DNA of 34,915 bases from an uncultured Prevotella sp. Lineage in GTDB: Bacteria; Bacteroidota; Bacteroidia; Bacteroidales; Bacteroidaceae. The translations under genes were made by a program, and so were the position numbers. The notes beneath the pieces are model-generated. The model saw only the letters and a program-made list of their open reading frames with translations. It had not been told where the DNA came from and did no database searches. The stretch spans positions 9,169-44,083 of the forward strand of contig CAJOFE010000046.1 in NCBI GenBank assembly GCA_905233825.1, read 5' to 3'. Shown here piece after piece: positions 24,087-34,200 of this stretch. How positions within the stretch are numbered: the first letter of the stretch is position 1; every line of letters begins with the position of its first letter.

Positions 24087-25193
24087 TCAGAAAATGTTTT
24101 TGTTAATCAGTTTGGTCAGTTCCTCGATGCCTGGCTTGAAGGCGAAAATGAGCAGGGCTGCAAGGGCTCCGAGCAGGAGGATGAGGGCGATGAACTCGAG
24201 CAGGCGGCTGCCGTTTTTCGGCGCGTTCTGCTGGAGAACGTATTCGTTCTCTTTCTCATCGAGCGCGAACTCTATGGGTTCCATCTGTTGCTGGTCGGCC
24301 GTAGTGAGCTGGAGCGACAGGAGCTTCCCGGGAGCGAAGGTGTCTTTCTGGAAGGTGGTGGCTCCCAGCTCGTCAAGTGTGCCTTCTGTCGCCGTCTCTC
24401 CCTGGCTGAGCTTGTACTGGGCTTCCCTGATGGGCAGGCCTTGGGCATCGAGCACCGTGATGCTGGCGATGACGGGCTGCGGTTCAGGCTCGGGCTCGAC
24501 GACAGGCTCCGGCTCAACGACGGGTTCCTCTTCAGTAACGTCGAACTCAAGCAAGGTATCGTTCTCGCCGGTGGTGAAGTCGAACTGGCGCTGCGTCTGC
24601 TCGTCGATAACGGTAAGCTTCAGGCCAGCATATTCCTTGAACGAGCGCAGGCCTTCAGCATCGGTGACGTCGGGCTTCTTCATCTTCGGGGTGATGATGG
24701 AGAACGGACGGTTGGGCTGGCGCTCGCCTTTAGAGACAAAGGCGATGGAGGTGGTGAACATCTTGGGGCGCGGAGGCCATGTGTCCATGAAGGGACCTGC
24801 CTTCTTGAAGTTGTGGAATCCCCAGCCGGTGATGACCACGTCGAGGCTTCCGTCTTCGGCATTACGGTAGAAGATGTACTCTTCGTAGTTGGGTACTTGG
24901 CAGATTTTGCTGGCCAGGGCGTCGTCGTTGGGCAGTTTGGCAAACACCTCCTGCTTGATTTCCTCGGCCTTCTCCATGATAAGGGGTTTCTCGCTGTCGG
25001 CGGCCATCCCCATGGGGCGCCATTGGCCAACGGTATCAACGACCCAGTTGTAGGTGGCGTTGCCCACCTTCAACATGGCAAAATATCTGCTTGTGTCGCC
25101 AATCACGTCTTTGAGGCGGTTGTTGGCTTGTTGAGATGCATTCCAGCCAATAGACCAGTGAATCTCGCTTGTCGCTACTCTTTTTATTTCCAT
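24087..25193 (-). CDS. Unknown protein with C-terminal membrane anchor (Srf-like operon)
   Basis: 368 aa. The N-terminal 200 residues form a globular domain I do not recognise (WSIGWNASQQANNRLKDVIG, ITGWGFHNFKKAGPFMDTW). Then come a low-complexity EPEPVVEPEP linker (about 226-240), an Ig-like segment (ASITVLDAQGLPIREAQYKL) and one membrane helix near the C terminus (LLEFIALILLLGALAALLIF). It is likely tail-anchored, with most of the protein in the cytoplasm. It sits 13 bases downstream of the Pro-linker gene. The TGA stop is followed in the same frame by the DUF1294 ATG. Confidence 0.6.
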   Translation of the reverse strand: MEIKRVATSEIHWSIGWNASQQANNRLKDVIGDTSRYFAMLKVGNATYNWVVDTVGQWRPMGMAADSEKPLIMEKAEEIKQEVFAKLPNDDALASKICQVPNYEEYIFYRNAEDGSLDVVITGWGFHNFKKAGPFMDTWPPRPKMFTTSIAFVSKGERQPNRPFSIITPKMKKPDVTDAEGLRSFKEYAGLKLTVIDEQTQRQFDFTTGENDTLLEFDVTEEEPVVEPEPVVEPEPEPQPVIASITVLDAQGLPIREAQYKLSQGETATEGTLDELGATTFQKDTFAPGKLLSLQLTTADQQQMEPIEFALDEKENEYVLQQNAPKNGSRLLEFIALILLLGALAALLIFAFKPGIEELTKLINKNIF

Positions 25194-25206
25194 ATTGTTG
25201 TCGTTT

Positions 25207-26274
25207 TTATTTGCTCTGAATGGTTGTGGTGTTGCCTTTCAACAGCTCAGCAAGCTTGCTGGCGTCAGCAGGGGCATACTGATGGGTGGCAGCCTCTTGC
25301 GAGTGGCCCACACTGAAAGTGAACAGCAGAGGCTGGCCGTTGGCCGACGCGTTAATGCCCTGATCGCGGCACAGCTGGATGAGCGGGTTGATAATATCTT
25401 GATACTGCAGACGGAAGCGGCGCAGGGCCTCTTCGTCGCGCTTGGATTCCTCGCCCAGCGTATCGGCCTTAATGGCGATGACGTGGAGGGCTTTGGCACC
25501 GCTGATGCCCTGGGTGCTAGCCAGTTGTGTGATGAGCTGGCGGAAAAGGGCGGTCTGGTTGATGCTCTTGCGCACGGAGTAGTTCCTGACGTTGCCCTCG
25601 GCATCGGTCTCACTGGTGAGTTGATTGAAGCTGACAGCCTCGGCCGTGGGGTCGATGATGAAGAGCAGGATTTTCTCTTTCTGGGCAGTCAGCTTAGCGG
25701 CAATGTTGTCGCCATCGGCCACAATGGTAGCGTATTGATGGATGTCGGAACGGGTGTTCCTGACGCTGTCAAAGAAGGCGGCGAAGGACTTAACCGTAGG
25801 CTGGGCTCCGAACAGGCAGACGTCGATAGCGCCCTGCGGAGCAGGCTGTGGAGTTGGTGCTGGTGTCGGTTCTTGCACCGGTGCCGGCTGTGGCGCTGGC
25901 TGTGGAGTCGGAGCAGGAGCCGGGGCTGGCTGTGGTGCAGGCGTAGGTGCTGGCTGAGGTTCAGGTGTGGGCTCTGGTGCTTTGGGCATGAGTCCGCCCT
26001 TGGCCTTGTTGATGAAGCCCTGTGCAATGTCCTGCCGCTCGCTTGACATCTGTGTGAATAGTGCCAGGTTGTCTTCCTTGATGACGCCATATATCAGATA
26101 GCCCACGAAACTGGCCATTGGTATTCTGTTGATCTGACTGTTGATTTGCAGAATCTGCTGGCTGGTGAGCGTGCGGCCTGCCTGGGCCTTCAGGTTTGCC
26201 ACCGCTCTTTCAGGGAGCTGGGCAATGGCCTCCTTCTCCAGTTGCTCGATATATTCTATGGTGATCTGTGCCAT
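25207..26274 (-). CDS. Unknown two-domain protein with Pro/Ala/Gln linker (Srf-like operon)
   Basis: 355 aa. An N-terminal helical domain (1-95, ITIEYIEQLEKEAIAQLPER) is joined by a long PxPxP linker (about 100-150) to an alpha/beta domain (IDVCLFGAQPTVKSF, KILLFIIDPTAEAV, ALHVIAIKADTLG, PLLFTFSVGHS). The strand pattern resembles a P-loop or vWA-like fold but no Walker A or MIDAS motif is visible. I do not recognise a family. It lies between the S8 protease and a membrane-anchored protein in the operon and may be an adaptor. Confidence 0.6.
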   Translation of the reverse strand: MAQITIEYIEQLEKEAIAQLPERAVANLKAQAGRTLTSQQILQINSQINRIPMASFVGYLIYGVIKEDNLALFTQMSSERQDIAQGFINKAKGGLMPKAPEPTPEPQPAPTPAPQPAPAPAPTPQPAPQPAPVQEPTPAPTPQPAPQGAIDVCLFGAQPTVKSFAAFFDSVRNTRSDIHQYATIVADGDNIAAKLTAQKEKILLFIIDPTAEAVSFNQLTSETDAEGNVRNYSVRKSINQTALFRQLITQLASTQGISGAKALHVIAIKADTLGEESKRDEEALRRFRLQYQDIINPLIQLCRDQGINASANGQPLLFTFSVGHSQEAATHQYAPADASKLAELLKGNTTTIQSK

Positions 26275-26310
26275 ATTATTTATAATAATGTGTAGTCAAT
26301 GAATTGGTGA

Positions 26311-28299
26311 TTATTGTTCTATCTCGTCATGACGCTCGCGCACACGGCGTAGACTATAGGAATATTCATAGTCTGTAGTGTCATGGTAATTGCATTTCAA
26401 CTGGTTTCCTTCGCCAGGCACGCATGTCGTCACAGCAGCATTGAAGTTGTAGGTTCTGTCTGTGGGATGCGTCTTGTTGGAGGCCTCGGTGAACACAAAT
26501 TCGTTCTCCTTCCATTCAATGGTGAACGGAGCCGTATAGTCTTTCCGCGTGTTGGTAGCATAGATGATAGCGGTGCCTCCCTCGGTCGAGGTGACGTCGA
26601 AGTACATGCGGCATTTGTAGCCGGTGGGTTGTCTGTCGGTGAGAATCTCCATCAACGTAGTGCTTTCCCACAGGCCGATGAGGCGGTTGTGGTCACGCAT
26701 AATGTCCTGGAAGTTAGCAAAGTTCTCCTTCACCTTCAGTAGTGCATCCTTAATCTGGATGAGATTACCGATGGTGGGAGCACCCTCGACGGGCTTGCCG
26801 GTCTCTCTCAGAATCTCAATAATCTCGGCAGTAGTGAGCGAGGGGTCAAGGCTCTTCATCAGAGCTACGGCACCCGTGACGATAGGCGCGGCGAAGCTGG
26901 TGCCCGGACCGATGTTATAAGTGTTGTAAGGCATGGCTCCCATAATATCGACGCCAGGAGCGGAGATGGTCGATTCCTGCACGTTGCGCTCGGGGAAGTT
27001 GCCGAAGTTGCTGAAATCTGCCTTGTGCAGTTCTGTGTCTACAGCCGACACTTTGATGGAGGCATCGCCGCGCTTGCTGGCGTCGAGGGCAGTGAAGACG
27101 TTCTCGTTGCCGGCTGCCCAGACGATGGTCACGTTGCGGTCACGTGCCAGGTCGGCAACCCAGTCCCATACGGCCTGCTCTTCTAAGCATAGCTCGTGGC
27201 TCAGGGCTATCTGGTCGTTTACGTCAAGCTGCATGACTTCCTCAGTCCACACGCTACCTACGGAGAGGTTCACTACTGATGCCCCCTGATAGATGGCGTA
27301 GAGCAGGCCTTGCAGGATGGTGATGGATGTCATTTCATGGCCTAAGCTGATGGGCATGAACTTGCACAGCGGAGCGATGCCGGCAGTACCGCGCCCGTTG
27401 TCCATGTTGCCTAAAGCTTGCGAGGCAACCATAGAGCCGTGGAAGAACGATCCTTCGTCGCAGCCTTCTTCAGGAGCCACGTTGCCGGTGCGGCGAGCTA
27501 CGCTATAGGGAAGGGTGATGCGGTCGCTGTTCAGATCATCGTGTTCGAGGTCGAAATAGCTATCGCAGATGGCCACCACCACATCGGGGCTGCCTTTGGT
27601 AATCTCCCAAGCCTCGTAGGCTTGAATAGGTTCAAAATACCACGACACTTCAGGATGCTCGAAGACGAGGTCGTTGGGGTGGGAGGCTTCAAGGTTGCCC
27701 ATCAGCCCGTCAGGGAAGACCTTAAAGCTGATGTCGGTAATCTGGGTGGGCAGTTTCTGCATAATCTGATCGCGCTCTTCCTGTGGAATCTGAATCTGCA
27801 GCAGCTTGGTCAGCTTGTCGTAATATACCACCTTGTAGTCTTCGCCAGGATATAGGTTCTTGAACTCGTCGGCCCATTTGTTGAAGGTGTCGTCGCTGGC
27901 ATCGGAATCGAGGATGACGTTCAGTCGGTCACCCACGATCTGACGGCCATTGTCATCAACAATATCATCGTCGTCATGAGGAGGAATGTTGTTCTCGTTG
28001 GGAGGAGGCAGGTTCTCGCCCGGGTTGATGATGTCATGAGGAACTGTGGCCGTAGTATCCACCGGTACCCTGACAGGGTCAGGGGTTACCGGATGGATAA
28101 TCGGATCGGGAATCTCAGTCCGCTCCTCATCGTCATAGCTGGTCTTCAAACTCTTGAAGAGGTGAAGCAGCAGGACGAGTGCGAACAAAAGTACCAGAAA
28201 TCCCAGCAGGCGTACAAGCCAGCCGGTGCCCCAAGGTTTCCAGAACGGTTCGTTACCGCTGGTAGGGGCTTCGCTTGAGCCAAAATAAATTTTCTTCAT
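26311..28299 (-). CDS. Membrane-anchored subtilisin-like serine protease (S8)
   Basis: 662 aa. An N-terminal membrane helix (LVRLLGFLVLLFALVLLLHLF, about 29-49) is followed by an Asp/Pro-rich stalk and a propeptide-like region (about 125-215). The S8 domain has a complete triad: D246 in VAICDSYFDLEHDDL, H287 in FFHGSMVA, oxyanion Asn in WAAGNENVF, S468 in GPGTSFAAP. A small beta domain at the C terminus (CRMYFDVTSTEGGTAIIYAT) resembles a lipocalin-like strand set. It starts 3 bases after the SrfC-like gene's stop, so expression is coupled. In contrast with the S8-like protein at the window's left edge, the residues here are intact. Confidence 0.9.
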   Translation of the reverse strand: MKKIYFGSSEAPTSGNEPFWKPWGTGWLVRLLGFLVLLFALVLLLHLFKSLKTSYDDEERTEIPDPIIHPVTPDPVRVPVDTTATVPHDIINPGENLPPPNENNIPPHDDDDIVDDNGRQIVGDRLNVILDSDASDDTFNKWADEFKNLYPGEDYKVVYYDKLTKLLQIQIPQEERDQIMQKLPTQITDISFKVFPDGLMGNLEASHPNDLVFEHPEVSWYFEPIQAYEAWEITKGSPDVVVAICDSYFDLEHDDLNSDRITLPYSVARRTGNVAPEEGCDEGSFFHGSMVASQALGNMDNGRGTAGIAPLCKFMPISLGHEMTSITILQGLLYAIYQGASVVNLSVGSVWTEEVMQLDVNDQIALSHELCLEEQAVWDWVADLARDRNVTIVWAAGNENVFTALDASKRGDASIKVSAVDTELHKADFSNFGNFPERNVQESTISAPGVDIMGAMPYNTYNIGPGTSFAAPIVTGAVALMKSLDPSLTTAEIIEILRETGKPVEGAPTIGNLIQIKDALLKVKENFANFQDIMRDHNRLIGLWESTTLMEILTDRQPTGYKCRMYFDVTSTEGGTAIIYATNTRKDYTAPFTIEWKENEFVFTEASNKTHPTDRTYNFNAAVTTCVPGEGNQLKCNYHDTTDYEYSYSLRRVRERHDEIEQ

Positions 28300-28302
28300 G
28301 AC

Positions 28303-31176
28303 TTATGAAATATTGTTGATGATTTCTGTTAATTGTCGGTTGGCCTCCTTGTCATAGTCGGGAACGTCGAGATGAGCGATGAACGACACGCACATGTATT
28401 CCAGCCAGGTATAGTAGTTGTCCTCGAACGAGGTGGTCATCGACTTGGGGCTGTCGGTCAGTTCGTCGAACAGGGCTGTAAGCTCTTCTTCCTCGAAGAA
28501 TTCCTTTCGTTCCTTTCCGATATAGTCAAATACTGGCAGCTGATACTGCTCGGTGACCTTTCTGGCGTTCTCGCGGTCTTTGTCTGTCAGCAGGCAGTAG
28601 CCTAAGTCGATAACAAACTGGTTGATGGTGCTGGACAGGATATCGGCCACCAGACTCTCGTTGATGGTGAACACGGCGATGACGTTCACATACTCTGAAA
28701 TGGCTTCTGCCATCAGGTCGGGCAGCTTCAGGTAGCTGCTGGTCTGGGTGATACCATCGAGCAATGTTGACATGACGACACCGTCGAAACGCTGGTTGGC
28801 CAGAATGCGGTTCATGAACTCAACGCTCTTGATCTTCTTCTGCCAGTGGTCATAGACACGGTCGGCAATAACACAGGAGTTGAGCTTCTTCTTGAAGGTC
28901 TTAGAGAAGAGCAGGTGATAATCGACATTGCGGCCGGCGAGGTATTTCTCCGACTCCTCCTGGTCGCGCAGACCATAGACCATGCGCAGGCGCTTCCAGC
29001 ATTCGTCGAAGTTGGTGCAGCCGTTGAAGTCGCGGCATCGCTTCAGGATAATCTCGTAGTCGGTGAAATTGTTGTTCTTCTCGCCCAGCTCGCCGCTGTT
29101 GATGAGCTGGTGGATGATTTGCAGGCAGCTGGTTTCTGTGACCTGTAATGCCTGAAGCAGATGGCCGAAGAAATAATTGTCCTCATTGCAGGTGAAGTCC
29201 ATCTCACGGATAATGGCATTTGCCTTGCGGATGTTTTCCTGCAGGATTTCGTCGGCATCTTCCGACACATGGTATTCGTTGAGAATGTCAAGCACCTTAT
29301 GGCGGGTGTCGCCAAGCTGTTGGGAGAACTGGGCATCGCGGGCCTTGGACAGACAATCTGATACAACCGACAGGTTTTCGATGATGTAGAGTGCACCATC
29401 GTTATTAATGGTTGTCGCCACATCCCAGGACTTTGCAGGGTCTTCAAAGAACATACGGACTTCGTTGCTTTCGCAGAATGACTTGCGTAGCGTGTCGTAG
29501 AAAGGCTTAGGCAACGTGAGTTCGGTTTCCTTGCCGTCGGTGGCAAAGCCCTTGTAGAGCTTGCTGGTCTTCTCGCCGGAATACTTGAAGTCGCGCAGCA
29601 GATAGCTGTTCTTGAAGAATTCACCTTGACGGGTCCAGTTCTTGACCCATTCCACGCCATCGGCATTGAAGCACTCGCCATAGAGCACCTTTTGGAAACG
29701 GGCGAACCAGCGTCCGTCAACGGCTTCGCGCTCGTTGGCAGCGGCGTTCTGGTCTTCCTCCATATCTACATTGAACTTCGTTCCTACATAGAATAGGGGA
29801 GAGATGCCGCTGCATATCTGCAACATGCGTTGGCGTTCTTCGGGCGTCTTTCCCACATAGGTGCACACCCATTTGTTCAGCGTGCTGAACAGGTCGGTGA
29901 CATCGTTTTGTGCATAGTCCTGACAGAACAGCAGCACGTTGACGACACGCGACTCACTATATTTGTTAAACAGGTAGGCCACCTTACCACGCAAGAGTAC
30001 GGTGGTTAGGATTTTGCCTTCTTCGAGCGTGGTCACCGATTCTTTCTTGCGCGAACGGGCTCCGGGGAAATCCAACAGGTCCGTGCTCTTCAGAATGGCT
30101 TTCTGCACGGGTTGCTGTGTGATGCGCTGAGCTGTCATGGGGTCTGTAATCATCTGGAAGTCATAGGTTGAGCTGCTTTCCAAGAAGTCTTTCTCAATCT
30201 TGAAGATGACTTCTGCACAGATGGCACTCATCTCGCTTTTGTGCAGGTTCTCCACTTTCGTATAGTTATCGCCATTGCGGAGGTAGGCTTCCGTGAAGCG
30301 CGGCTGAGAGTCATCGGCCAGGCCGTTCAGACATTGTACGCTCATGATGGTGTTCTCATTGACACCGTGATGGAGTACGGCTTCTACCGGGAGATAGATT
30401 TCCTGTGCGAAGTTCAGCTTACGCATGGTCTGGAGTAATCGCTCAAAGAGGCTTGACAAATGGCGCTCTTTGCTCCACAGGTGTGAGAAGATGTTCGGGT
30501 AGTCAGCCACGGGAACGCGGCGGATGACCAGTGCTAGGCGTTCGAAGAAATTGGAGTCACGGCTGTAGAATGCCTGTGCGTTGTTGATGTACTTGCGGAA
30601 ATAGTCTTTCATGTCGAGCACATCATCCTCGGTCATAGGAGCATTCTTTTGTTCAGGCATGGTATTGTAGGTCTGATACAGGTTCTCGGCCAGCTCGTTG
30701 ATTTCAGAACCGCTGGGAACAGTATAGTCGCCAAGGTCGTTGAAATAGCCATCGCAGAGCACGAGGGTGATGTCGGCCACGGAGAGGGCTTTCATCATGA
30801 TCGGGAAGCGCTCGCTGAATCGTTCGCTGTTGCGCTTGAATGACGAGAAGCGTGTGACGACGCCTGTTGCCTCAGTGTTTTTGGTAATGGGGTTCATCTC
30901 ATTGATGAAATTGTAGGCCTTTCCATCAATGGTCACCATAAAAGGCTGTCCGTCTTTTTGCAGGATGTTGCTCATGAGGTATGACTTTCCTGCCTGACTC
31001 TTGCCATAGGCAGCAATGGCGGGATTCTCACGCTCGGCCTGGGCCAGTTTGCGCAGTTTGCGCCGCTCTTCCACAAGCTGCATGAAGCGCTGCTCGTAGT
31101 GTTCGGGCTTGTTCTTCTTAATCCATGCAAGGGCATCGTTGATAACGCCGATTTGCTTATTGATCTTCTGTATCAT
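28303..31176 (-). CDS. SrfC-like putative virulence factor (P-loop protein)
   Basis: 957 aa, the expected size for the SrfC (Virul_Fac) family. A Walker A motif GKSQAGKS lies at 58-65 after an N-terminal helix (VEERRKLRKLAQAE). Downstream are LLDFPGARSRKKE (a G3-like DxxG position written as D-F-P-G) and long helical regions. Proteins of this type are predicted GTPase-like, dynamin-fold NTPases. It is paired with a SrfB-like partner 42 bases upstream, as in the srfABC loci of enterobacteria; srfA itself is not evident. It is cytoplasmic or peripheral (no signal or membrane helix). Confidence 0.75.
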   Translation of the reverse strand: MIQKINKQIGVINDALAWIKKNKPEHYEQRFMQLVEERRKLRKLAQAERENPAIAAYGKSQAGKSYLMSNILQKDGQPFMVTIDGKAYNFINEMNPITKNTEATGVVTRFSSFKRNSERFSERFPIMMKALSVADITLVLCDGYFNDLGDYTVPSGSEINELAENLYQTYNTMPEQKNAPMTEDDVLDMKDYFRKYINNAQAFYSRDSNFFERLALVIRRVPVADYPNIFSHLWSKERHLSSLFERLLQTMRKLNFAQEIYLPVEAVLHHGVNENTIMSVQCLNGLADDSQPRFTEAYLRNGDNYTKVENLHKSEMSAICAEVIFKIEKDFLESSSTYDFQMITDPMTAQRITQQPVQKAILKSTDLLDFPGARSRKKESVTTLEEGKILTTVLLRGKVAYLFNKYSESRVVNVLLFCQDYAQNDVTDLFSTLNKWVCTYVGKTPEERQRMLQICSGISPLFYVGTKFNVDMEEDQNAAANEREAVDGRWFARFQKVLYGECFNADGVEWVKNWTRQGEFFKNSYLLRDFKYSGEKTSKLYKGFATDGKETELTLPKPFYDTLRKSFCESNEVRMFFEDPAKSWDVATTINNDGALYIIENLSVVSDCLSKARDAQFSQQLGDTRHKVLDILNEYHVSEDADEILQENIRKANAIIREMDFTCNEDNYFFGHLLQALQVTETSCLQIIHQLINSGELGEKNNNFTDYEIILKRCRDFNGCTNFDECWKRLRMVYGLRDQEESEKYLAGRNVDYHLLFSKTFKKKLNSCVIADRVYDHWQKKIKSVEFMNRILANQRFDGVVMSTLLDGITQTSSYLKLPDLMAEAISEYVNVIAVFTINESLVADILSSTINQFVIDLGYCLLTDKDRENARKVTEQYQLPVFDYIGKERKEFFEEEELTALFDELTDSPKSMTTSFEDNYYTWLEYMCVSFIAHLDVPDYDKEANRQLTEIINNIS

Positions 31177-31218
31177 GGTGGTCTTTCTTTATTCTTGGGT
31201 GGTTGTTTCGGTGTTACA

Positions 31219-34200
31219 TTATTTCACTGATAGCTCAAATTCGCCTTTGTCAAGCCAGTACTTGCCGTCGTCGGTGATAGATTGTAGTACAAGATCTACG
31301 GATGACTTCGGGAGTGTGTTTCCTTGGTCGTCCATCACCTCGTCTATCTCTAAGTCTTCACGACTTTCGTGGTAGTTGCGTGTAAGTGTTACGCGTAGTG
31401 AATGACTATTCGTGTTATTATAAATAGCATAAAGCGGACGTGCCTGATAGAGGGGCGAGTCAAGCTGTTTGCATCCAATGAAAGCGGGGAACACAACGAA
31501 TTGCACCGTTGCTGAGCTCTTGCCTGGAGTGAGATAGCTGGTGGGCACTTGCTGACGACGTGTGTTGTAATCACCGATATAATGTGCTGTGGATTTCATG
31601 TCCTGAATCATGCGGCTGAAATCGATGGAGAGTCCGTTGAATCCCATGCTGGATGCCAGATGGCCTACCATTGCACCTACGGCAACGACGGACTTCTGGT
31701 CGTAGAAATAGCCCAAGCCGTCGGCAAAAGGATACCATGTGCCGACACGATAGTCGTTGAGGCGGATAAGACGATCGGGCGAGATGGGCATGTATTTGAT
31801 GAACAGTTCCGTAATGGGGTCAAGGGATGACGGCCGGCCGGCTAGGATAAGCACGTCGCAGTGATGTGCATAAAGAACGACAGACAACTGGCGCATGAGC
31901 GGCTCCAACGTGTTCTTCACAATCGTTGCCACTTCTTGCGGGTCGAAGCGCCATGTCAGCTCTTTGAAGCTGAAACCGAAATGTTGCTCGAAGTATTCCA
32001 GCAGATAGTCGGCCGGCTCTAAGTTGGTGAATATCTCATGATAGGTATATACGCGCGATGGACGCTTCAGTCGCAGCAGTTCCATGAACATCTGTGCCAA
32101 GGGCTGTGAGATCTGCGTGTTGAAATCTACACGGCATCTGCGGTCTCTGTGTCCCATCATGCTGCTGTCATAGCCGAAGAAGTCGCGTAGGAGGTTCAAG
32201 GCAAAAGCCTTGACAAGACTGGCACGCCGTTCTTCGTTGATTTCATTGACGATATCGTAGATCTTACCTTCATAGACGGTACTGTTCTTAATGCAGGGCA
32301 GCTGCTTGAGCTCTTCATTGCTCATTGCCTTCAGACGGGCATGCAGGGCATTGAAGATGTTACCCATTTCTGGAATACCGCTCTCTTTACCCTCGATGAC
32401 CAGGTTCTGTATGATGTTGCGAAGAATCTCGTCGCCTGCCATATAGAAGCTATCCCAGTATAGGGGTATAGGAGTGAGCAGGCTGGTTCCCTTACCCTTG
32501 CACTGGTAGGAACAAATCATGACGTCAGTCGTTCCTGCTCCGATGTCTATAGAGCCTATCGTCAGCGAGTTGCCTTCATATCCGTCGGCTTTCTCTTCCG
32601 GACGTTCATGGCCTTTCAGTTCAAAGAACTTATGTATTTCTCCGCTGTAGCGCTGGGCTATTTCTGCATACAGATATACCAATTGGCAGCAGGATGCCTC
32701 GTCATAGCTCCACATGCGCTTTCCTTCAGTATCGTCATTATCTTTCACGCTGAGCGATTGTGAAGTCGGGATGACTTGCGGGTTCCCTGAGATAGACATG
32801 CTTTGCTTCAGGGCATTGATGGCGTCTTCTGCACATTGGCGCAGCTTGACTTGCTCTTTGATGGGCATGGCTGTGGGACAGGTCAATATGATATTGCGTA
32901 GTTGTCTTCTGCAATCCATGTTTCCGTGCTTATTACGGAATTTGATGGAGTTGATCTGTGCTTGGGCTTGCTGGAATATTTCTATCAGCACAAACGTCAT
33001 CAGCGACGAGCGTGAATAGTTGCTGCCATCGGGGTTGGTGTCAGTTCCGTTGGGGCCGATATAGTTTCCTGTATGGTCGAACAGCTCGGATAATCCTGGA
33101 ATATAGATGTTTCCGGCAAGTTTGACACCGTATGGGTCGTTGATGGTGATGAGATTCTCCCATTTACCGTCAAAAGGCTTGATGTCCCAGAGGTAGCGCT
33201 TGGGACTGCTGTAGTTCGTCGTCCGTTCGCTCAGGCCGTCCTCTTCAAGAGAGCGATAGACAAGGCGCTTGGCTTCGTCGCCGATACGTACGAATGAACG
33301 CCATTCAAATGCGTCATCGTCAAGGACGATGTCGTTGCCAAAGTCGGCCTTGCGGAAAGCCAGTCGCATGTCGAACGATTTCTCATAGGTCTTCGAAGGA
33401 TCGCTCATGTCACGAATTTCCAGCATCATGGCTTTGGTGAAGTCGCCTTCTTCAAAAAGGACACCGCATGTGCGCGAGTTGCCGATGTCGAGAACCAGAT
33501 CAACATCAATCTGTTTGCGGGTGTTATTATGTAGTGTTACTTCTGGGGCAGCCCCAATGACGCGGATGAAGTTCACTAAATAGATGTAATAACCGATGTA
33601 TTTATGCGATTCATTGCGGTCTAACTGGCCTAACAGGGAAGATATATAATCAGAGAAGGCGGAAAAATACTGGCTGGTGGACATAAAGTCCAATAGTTGG
33701 TCGGCCCTGTTGCTCAGGCAGAACTCTTTCGTCTCACTTTCGTCGTCATAGAAATAGGGACGTTTATAATGAGTGATAGCATTGCTGTCCTCGCCGAAAG
33801 TAATCAGGTTGTTAGGGTAGGCCAGCGGATCATTATCTCCCAGCGTGGTGTCAAAAGCCCAGAGGAAACGGTAGCGGCCAGTGTCTTTCTTGCTTCCGTC
33901 TCCCACACGCTCTATTTTGACGCGACACCATGTAAAGGGATCATTAGATGTCGTTCCGTCAATGTCACGCTCAAACATGGGCATCGGCAGCCATTTTCCT
34001 AATAACAGTTCAAATGCTGTCTTCTGGGTTCCGTCATAGCGTGACTTCACGCGATAGCCACCCAGCGAGTTGATGTTAAATATACTTTCATCTCCATCCT
34101 TGTATGTCGAAAACGTAGTGGTCGATTCGCCCCGCTTCATTTTCTGCATGCCAGCCTCGTTCAGTTCTTCCCGACCATTGGGGCGAAGCTCTGTCTTTTC

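Noticed and set aside
23784..24095. Programmed UGA readthrough fusing the tail-anchored protein to DUF1294
   Set aside because: The TGA is in frame with the next ATG, but DUF1294 has a natural start at that ATG and family length; translational coupling explains the spacing.
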